From assembly GCA_022036555.1 (NCBI GenBank), contig CM039135.1, positions 39,578,243 to 39,642,242 of the forward strand: a DNA stretch of 64,000 nucleotides, in the 5' to 3' direction. Position 1 is the first letter of the stretch; every line of letters starts with the position of its first letter. Positions 1 through 11,563 of this stretch are shown piece after piece. Both the position numbers and the translations under genes were made by a program. Origin of the DNA: Microstegium vimineum. Lineage: Eukaryota > Streptophyta > Magnoliopsida > Poales > Poaceae. The notes beneath the pieces are model-generated. The model worked only from the letters and a program-made list of their open reading frames with translations. It was not told the origin of the DNA and did no database searches.

Positions 1-482
1 TAATAGATTTGTTTTTGATTGATTGTCTATTTCACGTAAGTCCTAGGTACATATTTATACTCCGGTAGAAGGAGTTGTACACAGACACGACTCATACCTA
101 AACAAACCTCCTATTTTTAAGGAAATAAATGACTCGTGCAAGAGTCGGATTCAAACTAAAAAACAAATACTAGTATATAATCACTAGTTTCCATATCTGT
201 TTTCGTTACGATGACACCTTCCATCAGAGGATTTCTTTCAATCTGCAACCTTCCTTTAATGCCATCGGCAACCTTCGCTGTCGTCAATCATACCATTCTG
301 CATTCACCAGCATGCTTCCCTATCGGCAACTTTGCAATCGGCACGTAGCTTTCTTCTCTTTCTCCCTAGACGCTTCTTCAATCAACCGGCAGCATCTTGA
401 TGCCGATGAGGAACAGCAATCACCCCCTTGCCGATCAATGCACTTGGTTTAATATTTACCCGTACAAAAAACGCTGTCAACA
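1..482 (-). repeat. 3' LTR of the gypsy element (partial)
   Basis: Aligns with 16628-17125 with scattered substitutions and a short indel around 320-345. It ends TGTCAACA at 482, the inverted terminus of the family. Its first ~288 bp are outside the window. It contains five copies of GCCGAT/ATCGGC. Confidence 0.92.
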
Positions 483-500
483 CATGCCCCCCAATTTCAG
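483..500 (-). other. Polypurine tract of the gypsy element
   Basis: Read on the minus strand, the bases directly before the left LTR are TTGGGGGGCATG. A purine tract touching the LTR is the plus-strand primer site. This confirms that the left LTR is the 3' LTR. Confidence 0.75.
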
Positions 501-721
501 AGTATAAAATATCTTATGCACCGAAATTTGCTCTATTGTAATCTTTCCCTCCAAAATATCCATGACGTCATTTCGATTTCCGTGCGTCATCACTGCAAAT
601 TACCAACAACTCCTGCGACTGAAGCGCCAACAATTGCAACTCCTCGATCACCGTGCAAATTCATCGTGATATCCTTCCATATCTCTGCTCAGTCAAAAAG
701 AAAACTCGAAAATGCCCCTTG
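484..721 (+). other. Upstream region of the antisense PMD gene
   Basis: About 240 bp between polypurine tract and the first solo LTR. No coding similarity was recognised. Before the solo LTR inserted, it was continuous with 2184 onward and so formed the 5' flank of the PMD gene. Confidence 0.5.
503..510 (+). promoter_or_regulatory. TATA-like box next to the polypurine tract
   Basis: TATAAAAT lies about 20 bp from the LTR on the plus strand, in the direction of the PMD gene. It could be an upstream promoter for that gene. A second TATA box lies nearer to it at 2188. Functional role is inference. Confidence 0.3.
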
Positions 722-726
722 ACCTA

Positions 727-2178
727 TGTGACAGAACTTTTTAAGAAAGGGCCCACTTGCCAGAATTAATAGTCCATTCGACTTAATCCCAAACAAATGA
801 TCCAATCCTTAATTAATCCGTCAGGTGTCACCACTTTACAGCGGGTCATTCACCTCTTTCCGAACAGGATCCCCTCATTACAAACATTGCAGAAGTAATA
901 CGATAATTTATATTACATCAAAGTAGCGGAAATTTAGAGTTATATTACAAACCATAAGTTTTGAAATATAACTTAAGTGTCATACGATAATAGTACATCA
1001 AGCTGATGATAGAGTATAAACAAACAACCGAGGTACTCTTGCCCAAGAGTCAAGCAAAGACAGACTACTCCTCATCATCCTCAACCGAAACAACGGTCAT
1101 GCAGCACGAAGCCACACAGACCGGACTGGGACCCTCATCTGCAACAGGGGTTAACAAACCCTGAGTATGGGGTACTCAACAAGACTTATCCGACAAAAGA
1201 AAAAATATTTGGTGGACAAAAGGTATGCAAATCATAGGATTCAAGGTGCGGTTTGCAAGAATCAAGTATTTTGCATAAATGAGCATTTATAAAAAGAATC
1301 GAAATTCATTTAATTCGTTCAAAAGATTACTCAAGTACCAATCTAGATTTATGATTGATAACATGGTAATAAACCATCCAAAAAGGAGATAACAAGTATC
1401 CAATTTGAGTTTCATTAACTATGATGTAAAAGGCAGGGTTATGTTTCCATATCCGAGGAACACAACGATTCGAACCGGTTTATCCCAGCTGGGGCTTCCC
1501 AATCACACGGCATATACAACACTAAAACACGTATATGACTACCTTTCCCTGGATCCTCTCGCCAAAATTGGGGTTCCGCCACCCGAGAGCACAGTACACC
1601 TCCATCCAGTTCGCTAACTTGGAGGGTAGACACTACTCTCGCCATCTCTCCACTCTCAGTGCGGTTTGACCGTTCTTAAGACGAGAATAGCCACAGTCCG
1701 GCTTCCAAAAGTATGTGATAAGTACTCCAAAGTCACAACCCTCTAACTTTTTACAACGGACGGTTCCTAATAACACAGGCGGAAAGAACCCGCTCACCAG
1801 ACACCGCTGATGGCTCTCCAACACCGTGTCCGCCCGGTCACGAATTATTACTTCCAACAACATTCCTTTCTCAAAAGAACATAACCATTTGCCGAAGCAA
1901 TACGCTATGTGTAAGTGACCGAAAATCACCTACTAGAAAACTCTAAGCATACTAAGCATTTTTAGCAAAAGTTTTCATCTTTAAACAAGTGACAAGGTAA
2001 ACTCATTTGAAATTTGAATTAGAAAAGATGACCAGCATTCACACATATGATCAAACACAACCAAGTAAACTCATTTTAGTTCAATGCATAACAAGGTTCT
2101 CAATCAAGATAATGATTCTTAATGCATATGATGACATGCTCAAGTTTTAATTAAGTGCTTAAACACCAGGGGTGTTAC
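727..2178 (-). mobile_element. Solo LTR A, 1452 bp, TSD ACCTA
   Basis: On the minus strand it starts TGTAACACCCC and ends CTGTCACA. The five bases outside both ends are ACCTA (722-726 and 2179-2183), a perfect target duplication. No coding region, primer site or second LTR is present, so it is a solo LTR left by unequal recombination. Its 3' part (about 727-1850) is homologous to the 3' part of solo LTR B, in opposite orientation. The 5' parts are unlike. It inserted just upstream of the TATA box of the PMD gene. Confidence 0.9.
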
Positions 2179-2187
2179 AACCTAGGC

Positions 2188-2194
2188 CTATAAA
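2188..2194 (+). promoter_or_regulatory. TATA box of the PMD gene
   Basis: TATAAAG lies about 150 bp before the inferred ATG at 2342, directly after the target duplication of solo LTR A. The LTR therefore separates the core promoter from its former upstream sequence. Confidence 0.45.
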
Positions 2195-2368
2195 GATTAC
2201 CGTCCGTTCTCCTTTTCACCCTGAGCTCACATTTTCATCTTCATTCCAACATCATCCCCGAAGAGCACTCCGGCAACCACCCCAATCGGTGGCTTCTTCT
2301 CTAATTAGGAGGCGCGACCCCTTGCAAGAACTTCCGCTTCAATGGCGATCAACTTCACTGCTCCTACG

Positions 2369-2485
2369 GTAATCTTTCTTCGCTGGATAATGCAATTTTA
2401 TCCTTCTGCACTGTTTTACAATCCCTTCTCTTTGTGCTGTTTCTTGATTTCTTTTCCTCTCCTTTCTTTCACTTCTTGAATCTAG
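2369..2485 (+). other. Intron 1 of the PMD gene
   Basis: GTAATC donor after a 9-codon first exon; acceptor CTAG before GAAATG. Joining keeps phase 0. The first exon is short, so the start at 2342 is inferred. Confidence 0.5.
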
Positions 2486-3571
2486 GAAATGCGCAACAGA
2501 ATAGTGATCCCCACTGATCAAGCACACCTCTGTTGTTTGGGTCCAATGGGGAATGCCGATCCAACCAATCTCTACAACGCGAAAACCAACCGTATCCCTT
2601 TTAGATCCGAACACTTCGATCTAGGGTTATGGACGGACACTTTTCGCTCCTGGCCCAAACCTACCAAAGGGTGGAAGAACTGGTATCTCAGGATAGCTAG
2701 GTCACAACAACTCTATTGGTCAGAGCGCAATATCGACCAATGCATCAGACTGTCCATTGCCGATATAAATATGATGATTGTTGCTTCTTATTTCTGGTCC
2801 GATAAAATGAATGCATTTCTATTCAGACATGGACTAGCCACCCCCACACTTGCCGATGTACACATGCTTACTGGCCTCGACGTCTCTTCTGCCGATCCTG
2901 CCACCCTTTTTCGCAGGAAGTCTGAACGTCGGGTAAGCACACGCAATATCGGTGGTTGGATCGGATACATCCAAGAGTATCAGAAGACTGGATCGGTAAG
3001 CCCAAGGGAGCATGCCACCTTCCTTAATATGTGGTTGGAGAAGTTCGTTTTCTATGGCAGAACAGTCGGACCCACCAACATGTATCTTCCTGCAGCAAAG
3101 CTTTTAGCCGATGGAGGATTTCCCCTTGGCCGATACCTCCTTGGTTCAGTTTATCACCTCCTACACCAGGTATCGAGAAAATTACTACTATGCAAGCCCA
3201 TCGGCAACCTTGGAGGCCCTTGGTGGTTCATCAACTTATGGCTGAACGCCCACATGCATAGATGTCTTCAATTTGATCTGTTTAGCCAGCAGTTCCCAAG
3301 AGATATATCTGAAGACTATGCCTTTGATGATGATGAATCGACAACCCGTTCCCCACTCAATTTTGGGGAAGCCATGATAGTGCTACCAGGAACCGATGCC
3401 AACGAAGATCAATTCGGCATGTTCTTCCAGAGGCTCTACTGCGGAATTCCTGCTGCAGAACGAGTCTGGTGGCCTTATGTCGATGAAGATAACCGATTTC
3501 CACTCTCCTTCAACCTTACCGATGGGAATAAACCACAAAACGAAGGAATCATGAAGGCTACCCTCGTTCCC

Positions 3572-3574
3572 TGA
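3572..3574 (+). other. Premature TGA in the PMD gene
   Basis: The reading frame before and after this stop is the same, and PMD-like sequence continues without a break (AILVNTFGTEKN follows). It is therefore a point nonsense mutation and not the natural end. Confidence 0.8.
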
Positions 3575-3931
3575 GCTATTCTAGTTAACACCTTTGGGAC
3601 CGAGAAGAACTCTTATCCATCATATGAGTTCTATTATCCATCGGCAGTAGCAAGACAGCTAGCATTTGGTCAATTGCCGATCAAACTCAGCTATGTTAAC
3701 GTGATAAAACTAAGAGAGGTCATGTCCAGTGCTATGGATTGGAATAAAATTGTCACCCTCTCTCCTCATGCCGATGTAGCCAACATCGATTTATCCTCTT
3801 GGGCGCCAACATCCTTCATCACTGAGTCATACAAATCCTGGTGGCAAGAGTGGAAGGATCAACTATTCGTTGCATCATCACACTACTATCGGTACCTGAT
3901 TGACGCTGATCACATTGTACCTGATGATGCA

Positions 3932-4300
3932 GTAAGTTTATTTCCGATACTATTCTTTCGTTAACTTTTCAAATGTATCGGTAACTAACCCTCTGTCAAC
4001 AGGTTAATGATTTGATCCTGAAAAAGAGCAAGAGCGGCAAACATTTTAACCTACGACCGATGAACCCTATATCGATAATCGGCAGCAAAGCCCCCTCGTT
4101 GGCTGCCCTCATGCATCACAAAGCGGTTCCTAAGCTCACCATCAGGTCCAAACCATTTCCAACCGATGATGCTGCCGTTGCCGCCGCCGCCTTGGCGCAA
4201 GCTTTCATGGTAACAAGTCTTCATTTATCTGTGTCGATCACAACAACATGTTTAATCGACAATTTTTACTCAATTTGCACCAAATTCTCTTTTGCAACAG
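3932..4300 (+). other. Introns 2 and 3 of the PMD gene with the exon between
   Basis: Intron 2 runs 3932-4002 (GTAAGT to CAACAG) and intron 3 runs 4210-4300 (GTAACA to CAACAG). They flank a 69-codon exon at 4003-4209. Both keep phase 0. A fourth intron, 4724-4796, follows the same rules. Confidence 0.7.
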
Positions 4301-4973
4301 ACAAGTTCATCAGCAGCCGTTCCAAGCGTACAAACTTCTACGGCTCAGCCTGCCGATGCCCCCCAAGTGCAACAGCCAAAACGCCGAGGCTCGTCAAGTG
4401 CTGCTCCCAAACCGAAACGCTCAAAGCCATCAGCTCCAAGCACATCACCAGCTACATCTCCTCAAGCTCCTACCGATACACCAACACCGGAGCTAGCATC
4501 GGCACCTATCCCTGACCAATCAATATCCGAAATCCCTAACCAAGGAACAGTACCGTCGCCACAGGGGCTGGCCGCAACAACAGAAACAACACCGGCATCG
4601 GCATCAGTACCAGCACCGACTATTCCTTCCGCTGAGGCAAGTTCATCGGCAACATTTGTCGATCAAGACACAGTTACGCCAACTACTCTACCAAGTCCAA
4701 GGCGGGAGACCGCTCTCAAACAGGTAAATCAAACATCTATTATAAACTTGCAAGACACAGATTGCAGCTGACAAATCTTAATCCTTTTCTTTTCAGGCTC
4801 AAGATTCTCCCAATAGCTTATTCTCCTTCGCCGTCAACCTGCCAGACGAAGACGGAGAAGACGAAAGTTCCGCTCCAGCCTCAAATATCATATCGGCAGA
4901 AGTAAAGTCCAAACTTGAAGCCATACTACTCTTATTGCAGCAAAACACTTCCCAACTAGTCCAAGACTCTAAT

Positions 4974-7900
4974 TGTAACACCCTCAGGTGTTAATTTTCA
5001 AATTATGGGAATAGATCCTAATTTAAACCACGCTCTAATCCTTCATCCCAATGAAAAATCTCCGTCAAATCAAGAACATGGGTATGGTTTGGTAAGGATG
5101 ATTTTTATTGGATTTTTATGCATATATTTCATGACTCATAGATGTGCAAATAGGGGCTTGGTTAATTTGTTCAAAAGTTGGGATTCCTGATGCTTAAGTT
5201 AAATCTCGTAATTATTTTCTCTTGATTTTGTTGATCTTTGGAAATTCGTAATAATTCATAGAGAAATAAAATTCATGTGTTTTTGGACTTTTTGGAATCC
5301 TCATGAAGTTCTCTATGCAGTAGATCAAAAATATGTGGTGGTTTGGTTCATAGATTTTTCTGTAGAAATCATTTTGTGCAAGCATGTCAATTCTGTTAAG
5401 ATGTTTTTATTATTTTCATAGCCACTGTTACACTTGTCAACTAATTCTGACATTTTTATGGGATGAGTACAGGTTTATGCTTGATACCTGGTAAAACTTT
5501 CATGATTTTAGGTTTCATGGTTGTAGAGTTATAAAAATGGCAAAATGACTATTTCTCTGTTTAAAACTGCTGTTGTGATGTTTGTAATCAATTTATTTCG
5601 TAGTCAAGATGATGTTTTCTGTGGATGCATTGAATACCAAAGTGATAAATAATTTTATTATATATCTTGTGCTAAAATTTCATGATTTTACATCTGATCT
5701 TTTAGGATTTATCAATTTTTTAAGTTGAATGGAGTTGTTGTTCACTTTCTGGACAGAGCGGATAATAATGAGTTGTTTGAGCAATTTTATTTTAGATTCA
5801 TGCTTTGTCACTGTGGAAACATTTGAAGTACATTTCATAATATTTCCAAAATATTAAGATTCATATTTTTAGGTGTTGTACACCTCAGGTTATAGCTGTT
5901 TAAAGTTGAGTGCAGAATCGGCCTTATTGTTTGAGTTGTTTGCAGTAGAGCTTGTTGTCTTTTTCATAGAGGTTTCTATACTTGCTTAAATGACATAAAA
6001 TTTGTGCAGTATACTAATGAAAGCATGTGTAGGCCTCTGTAATTTTGGTAGAATTGTTTATGCAAGTTTGATATGTGTTCATAATTACACCTAGTTATCT
6101 AAATAAATTAAGAAAGTGTATGTAAATAATTTATTTAGCAATGGGCACTATGTTTCCTAGTGTTCATTAGTCATGTGTGACATGTTGGTAAAGTTGGTTT
6201 TGCCCAATTATATGTTTGTAACATAAGTTAATATTTATTTATTGCAATTGCTAGTTTTTGGATAATTCTAGGGGCAATGCAAATTATCCCTTGTTAATGA
6301 TGTTTTTTGATAATCTTGTGAATACCAAAGTTGTAGATAACTCATGTATCTACCTGCTGTTAAAATTTGGTGTCAATTGGCCAAGTATTTTATGATTTCT
6401 GCATGTTTCAAGTTGGAGATCAAAGATGACTGCTCTCTGTTTTTCAGGGATAGATTCTGTAACTTTGCAATTTCGACTTAGTTAACTTGTGAATCATGCT
6501 TTGCTAGTATGGAGTTAAATGTAGATAATTTCATAAGCTTTTCAGAATGTCTTCTTGCCAGTTCTTTTGATTGTAAATCTCTAGATATGATTAAAATGGT
6601 GATTGATGTTTTGCTGTCAAAAAAACTGCATGTGTAAGTTAATTGTTTAACTTTATTTTAGTTGTTTAATCTAATGATTACCTCTTGATTAATGAATGCT
6701 TGGCAAGTATGAACCTAAGTTCAGTTGTGTGTACTTTAGATTCGTTTCATGTCTAAATATCATGCTTGGTAAGATTAAGTTAATCAATTATAGATGTCTA
6801 TGCATTCTATAATGTTGTGATGTCTTGAGTGCTTTAAACTGTCTTTGCTTGACTAAATTTGTTAATTGGTCTTTATTGTTCTATGCTTAACATAACTTGA
6901 ATTAAGTATTCTTGTGTATCATGTTTGAAGTGCTTAGCATATCCAACCTTTATACTTAAATGGTGTTGCTTAATTAGCTAAAAATACCTATATCTTGTAT
7001 AACCACTTGTTCACTTGAATGTTTGTTGTGATGCACCTTTGTGTTACCTTTTTTCCTTGCATTTATACATTTGCATCTTTGCATCTCATTAAGGAACGAT
7101 AGATCCGTATGTGCTGGTTTATATCAAACCCGAAGACGGTGATTGGTGAATCTATCAAAGATGTATTGGTGCATAATCCAGAAGATGGTTAATCTCGGTT
7201 TTCTAATATCGATCAACGATACTCGTCAAGCGAGTATTGTCTAACAAACACTAACTAGTGTTCTTATCCAGGCAAGTCCCGGTGCATTCAAACCCTACCT
7301 TGTATTTAAAAATGTTTTATTTAAATACACTTATGGTTAATTATTGCATGGTTACTATTTAATTAAATTCCTACTTGATGCATAGCCTTATCCTTGAGTT
7401 ATTCAATTCCTGTACCTTGATACCGTTTTAAAAATATGAATGGTGCTTTATGTTGCTTAGTAAAGCTTAGACCGATAGAGTCCGATGATTTACTGTCATC
7501 TACGAGAATAGGTGATAACATGATTGCTTCGGCAATGTTTATGGTTTGAGAAGAATAGCGGATTGCTGTGGCAAATGGCTGTCTTAAAAAGGAAATGATG
7601 GATGTTGGAAGTAATAATCGGGATCGGGCGGACACGGTGTTTGGGAGCCATCAGCGGTGTCTAGTGAGCGGGTTCTTTCCGCCTGTGTCATTAGGGACCG
7701 TCCGTTGTTAAAGTCTATGGGTTGTGACTTTGGAGTACTGATCACATACCTTGGGGAAGCTGGACTCTGGCTATTCTCGTCTTAAGAACGGTCAAACCGC
7801 ACTGGGAGTGGAGAGATGGCGAGAGTAGTGTGTACCCTCCAAGTTTGTGGAACTGGATGGAGGTGTACTGTGCTCTCGGGTGGCGGAACCCCGGTTTTGG

Positions 7901-8716
7901 CGAGATGATCCAGGGAAAAGTAGTCATATACGTGCTTTAGTGTTGAATATGTCGTGTGATTGGGAAGCCCCAGCTGGGATAAACCGGTTCGAATCGTCGT
8001 GTTCCTCAGATATGGAAACATAACCCTATTTTTATCAACATAGTTAATGAAACTTAAACTGGATACTTGATGTTTCCTTTTGAGATGGTTGTTTCCTCGT
8101 GATCGATCAAAACATTCAGATCGGTACTTGAGTAACCGTTTATGAGAACTAAATCAATTTCAATTCTTTTTATAAATGCTCATTTATGCAAAACACTTGA
8201 TTCTTGTAAACCCCCACCTTGATACCTATGACTTGCATATCTTTTGTCCACCAAATATTTTCTTTTGTCGGATAAGTCTTGTTGAGTACTCCCGTACTCA
8301 GGGTTTGTTAACCCTTGTTGCAGATGGTGGTCAGAGTGCAGTGTGTACAACTTCGTGTTGTATGACCGCAGTGGTTGTTGTTGAAGATCAGTCCTGGTAT
8401 AACTCTTGGGCAGAGTACCTGGTTTGATTGTCTTATAATCTTTACCACTTCGCTTGATGTAGTAATGACACATATGTTATATTTCTAAACTAATGGTTTG
8501 TAATATGACTTATGTCTTCCGCTACTTTGATGTAAATTAAATTTTTGTATTACTTCTGCAAATCTATAATGAGGATCCTACTCAGAAAGAGGTGGATGAC
8601 CCGTTGCAAAACGGTGACACCTGATGGACCAATTAAGATTTAGACCATTTGTTGGGATTAAGTTGGGTGGACGTTAATCCTGACAAGTGAGCCCTGATCT
8701 TAAGAGGTTTCGTCAC
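4974..8716 (+). mobile_element. Solo LTR B, 3743 bp, TSD CTAAT
   Basis: Starts TGTAACACCCT and ends TTCGTCACA. CTAAT flanks both sides (4969-4973 and 8717-8721), a perfect 5-bp target duplication. It has no genes and is AT-rich in 5000-7380. The 3' portion from about 7620 matches solo LTR A in inverted orientation (shared blocks around the GGCGGACACGGTGTT and CTTTGGAGTACT motifs), while the 5' 2.6 kb has no counterpart there. The two are sister LTR families with a common 3' end. It splits the PMD reading frame exactly between two codons. Confidence 0.9.
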
Positions 8717-8721
8717 ACTAA

Positions 8722-9219
8722 TGCAGTAAGAATAGCCTTCAAAGATATTCAGAACCAATTGCCTGCCGATATCCAAGCAGCGTACCTTGAGAGCCGACAA
8801 CTCCAATATCAAAAAGCTTCACATCGCATTGCCGATAGAACCACCCAAATAGAACTTGAAGAAGAAATGCTTAAATTCAAGCGAACCGCCGAAGAAAAAC
8901 ACAGACATCGCCTTTTTTAGCAGCTTCTGGTACTGAGCTTGAACAAGAAATCGTTCGTCTATTGGCACGAAAAGAGGAGCTGCTAGCGGAGCTAAAGAAA
9001 GTTGACGAAGCTTTAAGTATAGCTAATCAAAAGAAGGTTCAACTCCCTGCCACCACCAAAGTCATACAACAAGAGAGAGATACCGACGCTCATGAAGCCC
9101 TTCTGCTGAAGAGGAAGATCAAACCAGTTGAGGGCTCTACCGATGAGGACGCCAAGGAGATAGAGGAAGCAGATCAAATTCGTCTTCGTGCGATTTCATC
9201 TATTCAATCTCTACTGTAA
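8722..9219 (+). pseudogene. 3' exon of the PMD gene (coiled-coil C-terminus), after solo LTR B
   Basis: With the solo LTR and one target copy removed, the frame of exon 5 continues directly here. The segment to 8917 is Glu/Lys/Arg-rich. A stop follows in the T run, and the +1 frame continues with a Leu/Glu/Lys heptad-like stretch to the stop at 9217-9219. The two halves are one protein tail broken by a one-base deletion. Confidence 0.75.
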
Positions 9220-9330
9220 TTTGTTGTATGCGAACTTGATGACTGATTCCTCCTGTAATATAACGTTAACACCCTTTTTATCGATGTTTTGTACAATGAC
9301 TCTATCATCGGTATTTATATCTGTATTACT

Positions 9331-10680
9331 CTATGCATCTATCCAGATACTAGGATAATATTTCTTTAAATATTTTTCATTGATTGCTCTGGAAAATGCA
9401 ACTCCTTCGAGGGTTTCCAAAATATAAGCATTGCCAGGAACAGATTGATTTATCCGAAAAGGACCTTCCCAATTAGGAGACCACTTTCCAAACTTTGAAC
9501 TCTTAGTTCCAATCGGTAAAATCAATTCCCACACCAAATCACCATCGGCAAATTCTTTTACCTTCACCTTCTTGTTATACCATCTGGCAACTCTTTTCTT
9601 ATTTTCCTCGATACTGATTAAAGCTCTTAACTGATGACCCGCTAGATCTTCTAACTCATCCTTCATAAGGATATCATACTCATAGGTTGCTAATTGGTCT
9701 TGGGAAAACAATCGCCTGGAACCAGTTTTAATCTCCCAAGGTAGAACAGCATCGTGTCCGTATACCAACGGATACAGCGAAACCTTAGTAGCACCATGAC
9801 ATGCCATCTGATATGCCCATAAAGCTTCATTTAATACCGTATGCCACCTCCTAGGGTTCTCTTCAATCTTGCGCTTGATAAGCTTGATTATTCCCTTATT
9901 AGTTGCCTCAGCCTGACCATTAGCTTGAGCATAATAAGAAGAAGAATTCAACACCTTGAACCCCATACTGGCAGCAAATTCATCAAACTCCCCCGACGTA
10001 AACATGGTCCCTTGATCAGTCGTAATAGTCTGAGGAATTCCAAATCGGTAAACAATATGCTCCTTCACAAAATCTATCATGTTTGCCGATATCGCATTCT
10101 TCAAAGGAATAGCTTCAACCCACTTCGTGAAATAATCTGTAGCAACGAGTATAAATTTATGCCCTTTGCTCGATGGTGAGTAAATTTGGCGGATGAGATC
10201 AATAGCCCATCCTCTAAACGACCAAGGTTTGATGATAGGATCCATTGTCGATGCGGGTGTTCTCTGAACATTACCAGACTTTTGACAGACTTGACACCCT
10301 TTGAAATATTTAAAACAATCTTCAAGAATTGTCTGCCAGTAATATCCATTCCGCCTAATCATCCATTTCATCTTGAATACCGATTGATGCGCTCCACATA
10401 CTCCCTCATGAATTTCACCCATACACATCTTTGATTCTTCTTCACTAAGGCATCGGAGCAAAACTCCATCAATCGTCCGATAATATAATTCATCATCAAG
10501 GAGCACGTACTTGGTAGCCTGAAACCTCAACCGGCTTTCAACTTTTCTAGACGGATCTTTCAAGTAATCGGCAATCTCTCTTCTCCAATCATCGGCAGTC
10601 ATTACCGATGTCATTACTTCCTGAATTGGCTGATATCCTGAAGCGTGTTGTGCTAACCGATTGGCTTCTTCATTATGCAA
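9331..10680 (-). pseudogene. Integrase of the gypsy element
   Basis: A 449-codon open frame that ends about 110 bp from the convergent stop of the PMD gene. It shows the N-terminal zinc-binding HHCC arrangement (HEGVCGAH then CQVCQK), the catalytic core with Asp in AIDLIRQI, Asp in TTDQGT and Glu in GQAEATNK, and a C-terminal region resembling a GPY/F module (WSPNWEGPF). This domain alone looks intact, but it lies downstream of broken RT and RNase H segments. It inserts the cDNA copy into the genome. Confidence 0.9.
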
Positions 10681-10764
10681 CCTGGGAACGTGTTCAAAAC
10701 GGTATTCTTTAAATTCCTTTAATAACTACAAGAACTTCTCATGATATGCAATTAAAATATTACT

Positions 10765-11154
10765 TCAGCACTCATATATACCAATCAACTGATTGATTAC
10801 TAACATAGAATCACCAAAGACTTCAACGGCATTGGCACGTACTTCCCTAAGTAATTCCAGCCCTTTCAGCAACGCCTGGTACTTAGCCTGATTGTTTGTT
10901 GAAGTAGCAACAATCGGCAATGAGATCTCATACTTCTGACCTTGGGGTGAAACTAAAATAATGCCGATACCTGCTCCCTCCTTGCACGTAGAACCGTCAA
11001 AGAACAAAGTCCAAGGAGCAATCTCTACGGAATTCACCGTACCACAATGCTGAGTGACAAAATCATCCATCACCTGTCCTTTAACCGCCTTAGTTGATTC
11101 ATACCTCAGATTAAATTCTGACAGCGACAAAAATCCATTTGCCGATCCTCCCAC
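10765..11154 (-). pseudogene. Second (archaeal-type) RNase H domain of the gypsy element
   Basis: Carries the FFDGS start, the NNQAKYQALL helix and the FGDSML strand of an RNase H fold, placed between the canonical RNase H and the integrase. A duplicated RNase H is characteristic of the Tat group. It is separated from the upstream domain by a frameshift and from the integrase by stops near 10720-10765. Confidence 0.82.
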
Positions 11155-11563
11155 TCAATATCGGCATCGACAGCATATACTTGACCACATCATCTTTGCA
11201 TATGACATTACACTCGGCCGATAGCAAATAATGCTTTAATTTGGTACAAGAGAAATATAGACATAAACACAATCTTTCAACAGTCGAATACCTGGTTTCA
11301 GCGTCCACCAGCCTTCTACTCAAATAATAGATCACACGTTCTTTCCCTTCAAATTCTAGAATCAAGGCTGAGCCGAAAACGATGTCATCGGCAGACAAAT
11401 ATAATCTGAAGGGTTTTTTGTGTCGAGGTGGAATCAAAATTGGAGGATTCACCAGATACCTCTTAATTTCTTCCAAGGCCGATTGCTGCTCCTTTCTCCA
11501 CACAAATTCCTGACTGGCTTTCAGCTTTAGCAATGGGCTAAAAGATTTAATCTTCCCAGACAA
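11111..11563 (-). pseudogene. First RNase H domain of the gypsy element
   Basis: Matches the RNase H region that follows Ty3 RT: IYYLSRRL, then a conserved TRYSTVERLCLCLYF helix and KLKHYLL. It follows the RT thumb after a frameshift near 11560 and overlaps the next domain in a different frame. Confidence 0.85.

Larger units (their letters stand above)
2342..9219 (+). pseudogene. Antisense plant mobile domain (PMD, aminotransferase-like) gene of the gypsy element
   Basis: Spliced gene on the strand opposite gag-pol. Inferred exons are 2342-2368, 2486-3931, 4003-4209, 4301-4723, 4797-4973, then 8722-9219 after solo LTR B. All introns have GT-AG ends and fall in phase 0 (117, 71, 91 and 73 bp). 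The main exon holds the PMD core, with the motif FWSDKMNAFLFRHG and then TPTLADVHMLTGL. The middle part has a Ser/Pro/Ala-rich segment with basic clusters (PKRRG, PKPKR) that may be a nuclear signal. The C-terminus is Glu/Lys-rich and probably coiled coil. Lesions: in-frame TGA at 3572-3574, the 3.7-kb solo LTR between two codons at 4973, and a one-base frameshift in a T run near 8913-8918. PMD genes occur in plant Mutator and gypsy elements and as host genes (MAIN, MAIL1). Its molecular function here is unknown. Confidence 0.82.

Noticed and set aside
8908..8921. Intron acceptor CTTTTTTAG as the cause of the frame change in the PMD 3' exon
   Set aside because: No GT donor lies at a usable distance upstream in the exon, and the protein on both sides continues without a missing part. 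A one-base deletion in the T run is simpler.
9841..10434. Plus-strand open frames opposite the gypsy integrase
   Set aside because: They are complements of a well-supported minus-strand integrase and have no domain of their own.
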